From the NCBI GenBank assembly GCA_904066235.2, contig CAJFCV020000005.1:1612001-1676000 (forward strand): DNA of 64,000 bases, in the 5' to 3' direction. Both the position numbers and the translations under genes were made by a program. Position 1 is the first letter of the stretch, and the number at the start of each line of letters is the position of its first letter. Shown here one piece after another: positions 47,001 through 54,912 of this stretch. This DNA is from Bursaphelenchus xylophilus. Taxonomy: Eukaryota; Nematoda; Chromadorea; Rhabditida; Aphelenchoididae. A model generated the notes under the pieces. The model ran no database searches, was not told the origin of the DNA, and saw only the letters and a list, made by a program, of their open reading frames with translations.

Positions 47001-48561
47001 CGATAAGACTCGTTATGCTCATTTCAAACGAATTTCGTTGATCGCTGGAGGCACTGGGATCACTCCCATCCTCCAAATCATGAACAAGAGCTTGAAAGAC
47101 CCCGATGACAAGACGGAATTTGCACTATTATTCGGCAATCAAACTCAGGACGACATTTTGTTGAAGTAAGTTTATTGTTGTAGGGGGAATGGGGAAAAAG
47201 TGATTTTTGAGGGTTAGGATGATTGGAAAGTGTTGAAGTTTGTTTGGAATGGAGGAATAATGCCTTGAGGGGTTTTAAGAAAAAAAAATTTTGTTTGCGC
47301 TTTCGTATTTTCATCGAGAAATTTGAGATTTTTTGAAAATTTCCAAAGGTTTTTGCGAAATTAGTCGAAAAAAAATTTTCACAAGTTACAGGTCGAGAGA
47401 TGTGTCAAAAAATCGCAAATTTTTTTTTTGATTCATAATATGTAAAAATTAGCTGCCCAGTTTTGGTTTGTAAAGGCGAAAATACCCTCAGAACTTTTCT
47501 CGCAACACCACACAAATGCCCCTTTTTTATATTGGAACTAATAATTAAGGTGTAGTGTTAATCAAATTTTAAGGCTTGTCAAATGATGCCAGGGTTTGCC
47601 TTACAATTGCTAGCCCAAAACAAAGCTTTTGAATTGGTAAAAACTTGGTCAAAAAGGTATTTGCGTGGTGTTGTCAGAAAAATTCTGAGGGGGTTTTTCG
47701 CCTTTACAAACCAAACTTGGACACCTAAGTTTTACATATCAGTCTGTCGTTGAAAGAACGCCGCAGATCAAACTGAGATAAGCTAAAACAGTCCGGTGAA
47801 TGGATCGGCAATTTGCCAAAAAAAGACGCGAAAAAACGTTCTGTTGGGGAAGAAATGGGGAATTTTTGGGGCGAGAGAGTACGCTTTTGCGTGTCTTTTT
47901 TCTCTCTTTCTCAGCGAAATCAAGACGAAGTGTAAAAAACCGATAGCGAAGAGTCTATTCCGGTCACCGGATTCATCAGTTTGACGCCCGGCGCACGGTT
48001 TTTTACACTTCGTCATGATTTTGCAGAGAAAGAGAGAAAAAAGACATGCAAAAGCGCACTCTCTCGCCCCAAAAATTCCCCATTTCTTTCCCGACAAAGC
48101 GTTTTTTCGCATCTTTCTTGGCAAATTGCTGACCTATTCACCGGACTGTTTGAGCTTATCTCAGTTTGACGTGCGCCGGGTTGTCGCACATTGGTTGTCC
48201 GGACCTGTAACTCCATACCCCATAGAAGTACTTTCCTTGTGAAAATTTTTGAAAATTTTTTAGTTTTTGCAAAATTAGATCAAAAAATTTTTTTTATTTT
48301 TCCAGAAATGAACTGGACGAGATCCACGAAAAGCACCCCTCTCGTTTCCGTGTCACCCACATCCTCAGCCAACCCATCCCCGACCAGCCGTGGGGAGGGC
48401 TGACGGGTTATATCACAGCCGATCCCATCCGAAGAACCCTGTTCCCAGTGGATCCAAACACCGCGTTCGTCATCTGTGGCCCACCGGCAATGCGAGAGAA
48501 GGCGGTGTTGCCGGCGTTGCAGGAGCTGGGCGTCGACAAGGACCATATTTTTGTGATGTAG
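44049..48561 (+). CDS. NADH-cytochrome b5 reductase, copy 1
   Basis: Exons 44,049-44,204, 46,139-46,460, 46,910-47,165 and 48,306-48,561 join in phase to 329 aa. Residues 10-30 (WKIGGTVVALMVGAGVYYFW) form an N-terminal membrane anchor. The FAD-binding motif RPYTPVS is at about 117, GGALSQYL follows, the NADH-binding motif GGTGITPILQ is at about 206 and CGPPAM is at about 302; all key residues are intact. The enzyme passes electrons from NADH through FAD to cytochrome b5 on the ER or outer mitochondrial membrane for desaturation and sterol metabolism. Intron 1 carries three family B elements and intron 3 a D element with nested E. A possible extra exon (about 44,783-44,866) has donor and acceptor but breaks phase, so it was left out. 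Confidence 0.88.
45230..45476. mobile_element. Family B palindromic MITE, cluster copy 1
   Basis: CAGTGACGGACCTGGCAAAA at the left, complementary right end, TA flanks. Both halves contain GCATCCGGGAAGTATC or its complement and a GGAGAGGGAGGTATTTTG stem. Confidence 0.75.
45518..45763. mobile_element. Family B palindromic MITE, cluster copy 2 (subfamily)
   Basis: Same end sequence (GAGGGACCTGATCCAATGGC), but the stem reads GGAAGGGAAGGGTTTGGAGT instead of the usual GGAGAGGGAGGTATTTTG, so it is a distinct subfamily. It starts 41 bp after copy 1. Confidence 0.7.
45774..46030. mobile_element. Family B palindromic MITE, cluster copy 3
   Basis: CAGTGGGGGATCTGATCCAG at the left, complementary right end, TA flanks. 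Only about 10 bp separate it from copy 2. All three copies lie in intron 1 of the first reductase gene. Confidence 0.75.
47381..48240. mobile_element. Family D element with family E nested inside
   Basis: D blocks TTACAGGTCGAGAGATGTGT and AATTAAGGTGTAGTGTTAAT on the left and ACCTGTAACTCCATACCCCA..CTTTCCTTGT on the right surround family E at 47,768-48,169. The left D terminus is truncated. Intron 3 of the first reductase gene. Confidence 0.65.
47768..48169. mobile_element. Family E double-hairpin element
   Basis: Ends TCAAACTGAGATAAGCTAAA and its complement. The two halves are inverted copies sharing GAAATGGGGAATTTTTGGGG and a CACTTCGTC stem. A single-half copy sits at 50,648-50,864. Confidence 0.65.
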
Positions 48562-49139
48562 ATGGTTTTTATTTACCTAGTGTAATATAAATTTTGGTCG
48601 ATAAATGTAAGAAAGATGTTTGATTTGATGCGGAATATGGTATGTAGGAAAGATTAAGGACTGGAAGAGTGTCTAGAGGCTGTTTTGAGCTAAAATACGA
48701 CTTTTGATTTGACGCAAATTCACAAAAGTTACTAAAATATTCAAAAAATGGAATATTCCACCTCAAAAAGATAATTTTTTACCCCTCAAAGTATCCCAAA
48801 AGACCTAAAAATCCCATACAACAAACGCTCGACCATTTTCAGCCCCTATGTCAACAAATTTTGTCATCAATTTGTCCTTTTTTTTCCAAACAAAATTCTT
48901 GATTTCGCCACCCTAAACTACAAACCAGTGGCCAATTTTTAATAATGCTTAGCGACTCGACCCCATTGTTTTGCACAAACATTCTTTGGAGGTTAAAAAG
49001 CGCGAGCCCACACGTTCTTCGGCGGCCATGGAGAATATCGAAAATTTTGGGAAAATCGGGAAAAAGGTGGGTTTTTATGCAAAGTGCAAGCTAAAATTAT
49101 TTTTGAAAATCGTAATATGAACCTTTGTCTTCATTTATT
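48562..49139. other. Intergenic region; possible start exon of reductase copy 2
   Basis: A CTAGTGTAATATAAATTTTG motif follows the copy 1 stop at about 48,579. At 49,027-49,065 an ATG opens 13 codons (MENIENFGKIGKK) ending at a GTGGGT donor in phase 0, which would fit the phase of the first clear copy 2 exon at 51,035. This is the only candidate start I found, and it encodes no membrane anchor. Confidence 0.3.
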
Positions 49140-49470
49140 AGCGCTTTTATAAAGTGCATGGACCTTATTTCCGCCGCCGCACAGGAAAGCCATCGAAAGA
49201 GACCCCGAGGGTAATCGATGGCGTAGATTCCAAAAATCATATTCGGTTTCCCGATTCTTACTTTTTTGCTTAAGTAGTAATGTTAAAAAGTAATTTTTTG
49301 AATTTTTTCTAAAAATAGTCGATTTAGGGGTTATCGAGGGTGCTGATTTCGAACTTAAGGAAAAAAGTAACTATCAAAGAAAATGAATGCCAATTTCGAA
49401 ATCAGCACCCTCGATAACCCCTAAATCGACTATTTTTAGAAAAAATTCAAAAAATTACTTTTTAACATTA

Positions 49471-49664
49471 CTAGTCGCGGCAAAAAGTCCTTAGAATTTT
49501 TCGCGGCCCCCAAATCTCATCGCACCCCGAAATGTTGATTTGTCGCGGGAATCGCGCGCGACAATAAGGCAAAAACAAGAAAATTGCACTGTGCAAAAGC
49601 ACTTTTCGGGTGCATGCACAGTGCGGAGTCGCAGAAAATTCTAAGGACTTTTTGCCGCGACTAG
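49471..49664. mobile_element. Family F MITE inside a palindrome arm
   Basis: Ends CTAGTCGCGGCAAAAAGTCC and its complement with TA flanks. The interior has GCACTGTGC and GCACAGTGC words. Removing it restores the inverted-repeat arm TTAACATTA..TACTACTTAAG that pairs with 49,270-49,290. Confidence 0.75.
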
Positions 49665-50647
49665 TACTACTTAAGAAAAAAAGCAAGAATCAGAAAAAAA
49701 CGAATATGATTTTTGGAATCTACGCCATCGATTACCCTATTTTTGACCTTTTCGGCCATTTCGGGGAAACATCGAAAGAGACCCCGGATTCCGGGGTCTC
49801 TTTCGATTCCGGGGGTCTCTTTCGAGGAAAACCGCCGCACAATGCGTTTTGAACTTTTTCCCTCGCTTGTCCCCAACGCACTGTGCATTTTTTGCACAGT
49901 GCGTTTTTTCTTTTCGCACCGTGCAAACCTCGAAAAAAGTCGTTTTTGCAAATTTTTGAGCGATGGACATTTTTTCTCTTCTCGCACAGTGCATCTTTTG
50001 AACCTTTTCCCACACTTGTCGCCAACGCACAGTGCATTTGTCACTTTTCGCACAGTGCAAACCCAAAAAAGATTTTTGCACTGTGCAGATTTTTGAGCGA
50101 CGGACATTTTTTCGCTTTCGCACAGTGCATTTTGAACTTTTTCCCACCCTTGTCCCCAATGCACAGTGCATTTTTTCTTTTCGCACCGTGCAGGCCTCAA
50201 AAAAGATCGTTTGCACTGTGCAAATTCTTCAGCGGAACCGCGGCGGAGCGGTCGAGAAAAGTTTACGTCGCAGCGATATTTCTTTTTTCGCACAGTGCAA
50301 AACCAAAAAAAGTGAATGCACGGTGCAAAAAATCGGAGATTTTTTTCGAAAATCGGAGATTTTTGTGCACTGTGCGTTTTTTGCTTTTCGCACCGTGCAA
50401 ACCTCAAAAAAAAAAAGATTTTTGCACTGTGCAAAAAAGTGAGCGATGAACATTTGCTCTGTTTCGCACAGTGCATGTCGAACTTCTTTCCCGCGTTTGT
50501 CGCCAACGCACTGTGCTTCAGCGTGGGAAAAAGTCCAAAATGCACTGTGCGAAAAGAGAAAAACTGTCCGTAGCTCAAAAATTTGCACAGTGCAAAAATC
50601 TTTTTTGGGGTTTGCACAGTGCAAAAAAGTGAGAAATGCACTGCACG

Positions 50648-50864
50648 TCAAACTGAGATAAGCTAAAACATTCCGGTGAATGGATTGGCAATTTTCCAAA
50701 AAAAGACGCGAAAAAACATTTTGTCGGGGAAGAAATGGGGAATTTTTGGGGCGAGAGAGTACGCTTTTGCGTGTATTTTTTTCTCTCTTTCTCTGGAAAT
50801 CAAGACGAAGTGTAAAAAACCCATAGCGAAGTGTCTATTCCGGTCACCGGACTCCTCAGTTTGA
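50648..50864. mobile_element. Family E half-element in the palindrome array
   Basis: Inverted ends GTCAAACTGAGATAAGC / CTCAGTTTGACG; flanking TGCA on both sides (CTGCA before, TGCAC after) looks like a 4-bp target duplication within the GCACTGTGC context. Matches the left half of 47,768-48,169. Confidence 0.65.
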
Positions 50865-51034
50865 CGTGCACTGTGCGTTGGCGACAAGCGTGGGAAAAGG
50901 TTCAAAATGCACTGTGCGAAAGAGAAAAAATGTCTAAAATGTCCATGCACTTTATGAAAAAAAAAATAAATTTTGAAAAAAAATTCAAATTTCAAAATTA
51001 AAAAAATTTTGAAAAAAAAAATTTTAATTTTCAG

Positions 51035-52855
51035 CGTCCTCAACTCATCGAGACATTCCACGACCTCACTCGGACCACTCGAATCCCCCTGAAATTAGTC
51101 CAAAAGTCATCAATTTCCAAAAACACCCGAATTTTTCGCTTCGCTCTCCCCTCTCCGAGCCATATTTCGGGCCTGGAGCCGGGCCATCACGTCCGAATTT
51201 CGAATCGCGTCAACGACAAATGCTGTGGCCGGCTTTACACACCAATCTCGGACGATGAATTGGTCGGGTTCATCGATGTTTTGGTCAAAATTTACGAGAA
51301 ATCCGAGGCATTTCCGAGCGGCGGGTTTTTTTCGCAATATTTGGACAACTTGAGGATTGGTAAGTGGATAATATTGTGGTATTTTGGTATGTTCAAAAGT
51401 TTTTTTTGTATTTTAGAGAAGAAAAGGGGTTTTGATTGGATTTTTTGAGGGTTTTGGACCTTATTTTAGGTCTTTGTCATCATAAATAATATAAAAATTT
51501 TTTTGATTTTTGTTATTTTTTGGCGTGTATTTGAAAATATTAGATAGTATATGAGTTCTACTTCATTTTGGGGCTAAACCGAACTTTTTTCATCGGGTTT
51601 AGACCTTATTTAGACATTTTTTTGTCATGGATAATATAAATTTTCCTCAATTTGCATAGATTTTTTCCGTATTCGGCATAAAGGAGGTGCCTGGAGTAAA
51701 TTCTGATTCATTTTTAGTTATCCTAGCCTCTTTTTTGACCAGATTTTAACAATTTTTTTGTCAAGAATAATATAATTTTTTCAAAAAAAAAGTATTAATT
51801 TCGGCCTTTCTAGGTGACAAAATCAACTTCCAAGGCCCAATCTTAAGTTTTATCGGTCTGTCGGGAAAATAATGAGGGCTCATTATTTTCCCGACAGACT
51901 GGTAGTACTCAAAAAAATAATTTTTTTTACATTTTTTTCGAACAGATCCCTAAAATAATATCCCAAAAATTTTCAGGTGACATTATGAACTTCCGCGGCC
52001 CCATCTACCGCCACATGTATCATGGAAATGGCTATTTCACAAGTGGCCATGCGGTCAATGAAGCAGAAGAAATTCTCCAGCACCATCTTTACAAGCGGAT
52101 GAATCTCATTGCCGGAGGCACCGGGATCACGCCGATCTGGAGGATCATCAACAAGACGTTGAAGAATCCGTTTGATGAGACGCAAATCCGCTTGTTGTTC
52201 GCAAACCGAACAGAAGATGACATTTTATTGAGGTACAGTGAAGGACTTGATCCAGTGGCAAAAAACGTATCATTTTGCATCCGGGAAGTATCAAAAATCT
52301 GGCAAAATGCCTCCCTCTTCAACTAAAAAAACTCCGTTTTGAACTGCGCGCCTTTTTCCTCACAAAAAGCGACAGCTCCATCAGATTGGGCTGGCGTTGC
52401 ACGCCACTTGATTTTGATAACGTTTGCGGGCACCGACACTTGCGGCAACGGGGTGAAAAAAATTACTGCGATCTTTTGGAAATTTGCCGACGTTTTCGGG
52501 CAACAGAAAGGGAGAAACACTTCCCGACGGACTTATAGTACTGCCCTCTGCTCCCCAAATACTTCAGCGCAGGACAACCTTACGAATTCCACGTTCCAGA
52601 TCGGATCTAGAGCGTCTGCAACGCCAACATCCGCAACGCTTCCGCCTAACGCACGTTCTGTCCCAACCCGCCGCCGAGAGACCTTGGGCCGGCCACATTG
52701 GACACATCAATACGGACCTCATTGATATAGCATGCTTCCCACCCGATGACTGTACCGGCTTCATTGTTTGCGGCCCTCGAGCGATGACGGAGAACGCGGT
52801 GCTACCGGCGTTGGAAGAACTGGAAGTGGATGACGAACATATCATTGTTATGTAA
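51035..52855 (+). CDS. NADH-cytochrome b5 reductase, copy 2 (5' end uncertain)
   Basis: Exons 51,035-51,359, 51,977-52,232 and 52,600-52,855 have the same phases as copy 1, and the last two have identical lengths (256 and 256 nt), so the genes are tandem duplicates. RLYTPIS retains the Arg and Tyr-Thr of the FAD motif, and GGTGITPIW and CGPRAM correspond to the NADH motifs. The second Pro of CGPP is Arg here, and a Cys-Cys pair (NDKCCGRLYT) lies next to the FAD motif. The first exon has no in-frame ATG, so an upstream exon is needed; the 49,027 candidate lacks an anchor. The third intron's donor (GAG|GTACAG) abuts a family B insertion. It could be a functional divergent or soluble paralogue, or an early pseudogene. 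Confidence 0.75.
51814..51853 (+). pseudogene. Relic of a duplicated reductase exon
   Basis: After an acceptor (CTTTCTAG) the sequence GTGACAAAATCAACTTCCAA continues like the start of copy 1 exon 3 and would encode GDKINFQGPIL; it is cut short by a family C remnant at 51,854. The working exon (GDIMNFRGPIY) begins 163 bp later. The intron before the relic matches intron 2 of copy 1, so the relic is in the ancestral position. Confidence 0.7.
51854..51901. mobile_element. Family C remnant, ends only
   Basis: CGGTCTGTCGGGAAAATAAT, then its complement with only a few bases between: an internal deletion of a family C MITE that leaves a near-perfect 48-bp hairpin. It truncates the relic exon. Confidence 0.75.
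52236..52340. mobile_element. Half family B MITE at a splice donor
   Basis: CAGTGAAGGACTTGATCCAG through the GCATCCGGGAAGTATC and CAACTAAAAAAACTCCG blocks. The right half is missing. The TA before it (52,234-52,235) is also part of the intron's GTA donor. Sequence from 52,341 to 52,599 is intron without clear element identity. Confidence 0.7.
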
Positions 52856-52922
52856 TTTTTAACTTTTTAGGAATCATCAAAGTCAAATACAGAAATAAAA
52901 AGAAGTACGTGCGAAGGCGTTT

Positions 52923-53060
52923 GGTCTGTCGGGAAAATAATGAGCGCAATGTCGCTGAGTTGAAAAGAAAAAGAAAGCAATTTGATTTTTCCGCGACACA
53001 ATTCATTTTCTCGACGTCGATTTTCGATATGACAGAGGGCCTTAATTTTTGCGGACAGTC
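52923..53060. mobile_element. Family C MITE, diverged right end
   Basis: Starts GGTCTGTCGGGAAAATAATG and has ATTCATTTTCTCGACGTCGA inside. The right end (CTTAATTTTTGCGGACAG) is degraded. Confidence 0.6.
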
Positions 53061-53577
53061 ACAGCCGCAGCCGCAATAAGTACTACATTTGAGCCCGATC
53101 TTTGGTCGTCAGAGCTTCGGTTGAAACAGATCGATATTATTAGGCCGATGCATAATTATCCTGCGTTTTTTAACCAAGATCGGTTTTGTTGTTGTCGGGG
53201 AGTTCGTGAAGGACCTATCCAGCCTTTACATACCGTTCCAAGCTTTTTGAGACGTCGAACGATCGTTGACTGCATTCGTGTTGTCAAGCTTTCGTCCCCA
53301 CGGCTGCCAGAAGTGCCTGATCGTCGAAATCCTACGGCCGACCTCTTCTTGGCTTATCTTGCAAGCTGGTGTCACTTGATTTGAAGCGGGCAAACCACTC
53401 CCTACACTGACCGAAAAGTTTGTTGAGATCGCGGAATGACTGTGCTGCCTTCCAACCTTTCTCGAAGTGGTAGAGCATAATATGGCGAATATGACCATGG
53501 TTTTCGACACGCGTTTTTATTAACTGACTAGAGAAGATTAGTTCTACAAAAAATAACAAAACGCCAATTTTCACTAA

Positions 53578-54306
53578 CTAGGGAAGTGTACAAACGAACC
53601 CTCACCAAATCGCAAGTGGTATACACCATTGGAAAGCCCTTGAAAAATGGTGCAAGGCACCATTTTCATTTTTTGCAGAATGCCTTTCCGCGACGACACA
53701 CTGTAAATTATATTATTTTTAGGTCATTTCGCAACAAAAATCTTTCTTTCTCTTGAGCGGATAAAAATCCTCGAAGAGGGTTGCTTCAATAGTGCAGTGA
53801 TTGCGGAGCAGGCTGATAAGCCAAACCAAGCTAGGTTCGATTCCCAGCTTGGGAAAAAACGTTTTGCGTTCTTACAGTTAGGATAATATTTGAGTTAAAC
53901 CTTTACAAACGCTTTATTTTTTCTAGAAAACGGTCGATTACGGTTAAAACCATCAAACTTACATGTTTTTCAAAATTAAAAAAGTTAAAAGTGTTTTTTC
54001 ACGTTATGGGTGTTTAAAACCAGTAAATATCATATGTAAAATGGTTTTACTGGTAAGCGCCAAACTTCATAATGATTCTTAGGCCAACCTAGTAGCAATA
54101 TTTACCATTTAGCGTTTTGAAATAAGATTTATTTTGCCCCACAGCAGATATTGTAACTACTCAAGGAACAAATCAACCGTTTATAATTTTTTGCCCTGAG
54201 GCATTCTGCAAAAAATGAAAATGGTACCTTTCACCATTTTTCAAGGGCTTTCCAATGGTGTATAACACTTGCCATTTGGTGAGGGTTCGTTTGTACACTT
54301 CCCTAG
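53578..54306. mobile_element. MITE nested in the mariner, with a tRNA-like centre
   Basis: Inverted ends of about 105 bp start CTAGGGAAGTGTACAAACGA and run through GCCTTGAAAAATGGTG and GAATGCC-type blocks. TAA on both sides (53,575-53,577, 54,307-54,309) suggests a 3-bp PIF/Harbinger-type duplication. TA duplication with ends at GGGAAG is the alternative. Confidence 0.75.
53786..53857 (+). other. tRNA-like module in the nested MITE
   Basis: AGTGCAGTGATTGCGGAGCA resembles an A box region, and GGTTCGATTCCCAGCTTGGG contains a consensus B box pairing with the preceding CCAAGCTA, a 5-bp T stem. No acceptor stem closes. Similar in plan to 24,775-24,842. Confidence 0.45.
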
Positions 54307-54356
54307 TAACAGAAAACGTGCCAATATAAATGCCGGATAATTATGCATCAACCTAA

Positions 54357-54912
54357 TACTCTTTGTTGCCTGTCGCCTGTGATTAGGCTATTATTGTGAT
54401 TGAAAGGGGACTTTGAGGATAAAAATCTTGGAATTAGATGCTGTGGAATCGTTTGGCGGAGCAGCGCAATTTTCTTTTTTTTTTTTTTTTTTTTTTTTTT
54501 GTATCTCCACGCGCCAGTTGTTGTATCTTGACTGGTGAAGAGCCAGATGTAGGAGGGATTATAAATATAAGATTATTATCAGATAAAAGTAACAGTATGT
54601 AGCGTAACACCCAACGCTCACTCTCGAGACACAACAATGGTGAGGAGTATTGAGACTTTTTCAAAAAAAAAAACAAAAGTCACATTTTTCCCCGCACTGA
54701 TCTTTGACATCAACCAATTTGACGATAGTTTATTCGCAATGGCATGGAATCCATAATGCGAATAGTGAATTTAAATTCAAAGTAAACTCTCGGTATTTGT
54801 AGACCATTAACACCTGAGATCAAACATCGCTGTAACTTTTCATTTACAGGTGAAATTTTGCGAATTTTTGCCAAAACCTTTTTTTATTTTCACTCGGTAA
54901 GTATGTAAAGTG
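54357..54912. other. Intergenic region before the receptor gene
   Basis: A poly-T run of about 25 at 54,475-54,500. Otherwise unremarkable AT-rich DNA that should include the receptor promoter. No core element is identifiable. Confidence 0.4.

Larger units (their letters stand above)
49140..50960. repeat. Nested repeat stack with GCAC[A/T]GTGC array
   Basis: About 21 exact GCACAGTGC/GCACTGTGC palindromes and about four CACCGTGC/CACGGTGC variants occur between 49,585 and 50,915, set in units such as TTTTCCCACACTTGTCGCCA spaced about 130-145 bp. The left part (49,190-49,795) is an inverted repeat whose arms share GGAATCTACGCCATCGATTA and its complement, with a family F element in one arm. A family E half-element interrupts the right part. 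The outer ends share ATGCACTTTATG and its complement. Confidence 0.75.
53140..54356 (-). mobile_element. Deleted mariner with N-terminal transposase remnant
   Basis: Ends TTAGGCCGATGCATAATTAT and complementary CCGGATAATTATGCATCAAC..CTAA, both flanked by TA. On the minus strand, 53,574-53,332 encodes IRHIMLYHFEKGWKAAQSFR..CREWFARFKSSDTSLQDKPR, the mariner helix-turn-helix domain ending in RRGRP. After a stop, a broken frame continues (DFDDQAL, then VLHEL) like the mariner WVPHEL linker. The catalytic domain is deleted. A 729-bp MITE splits the element upstream of the open reading frame. Confidence 0.85.

Noticed and set aside
49667..50641. Minus-strand 324-codon open frame as a gene
   Set aside because: It coincides with the palindromic array, has equally open frames on the other strand, no splice or start context and a purely repetitive product. 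The array unit simply lacks stops.
49580..50950. CRISPR-like array
   Set aside because: The repeated word is only 9 bp, spacing is irregular, spacers resemble one another, and the genome is plainly eukaryotic with spliced genes.
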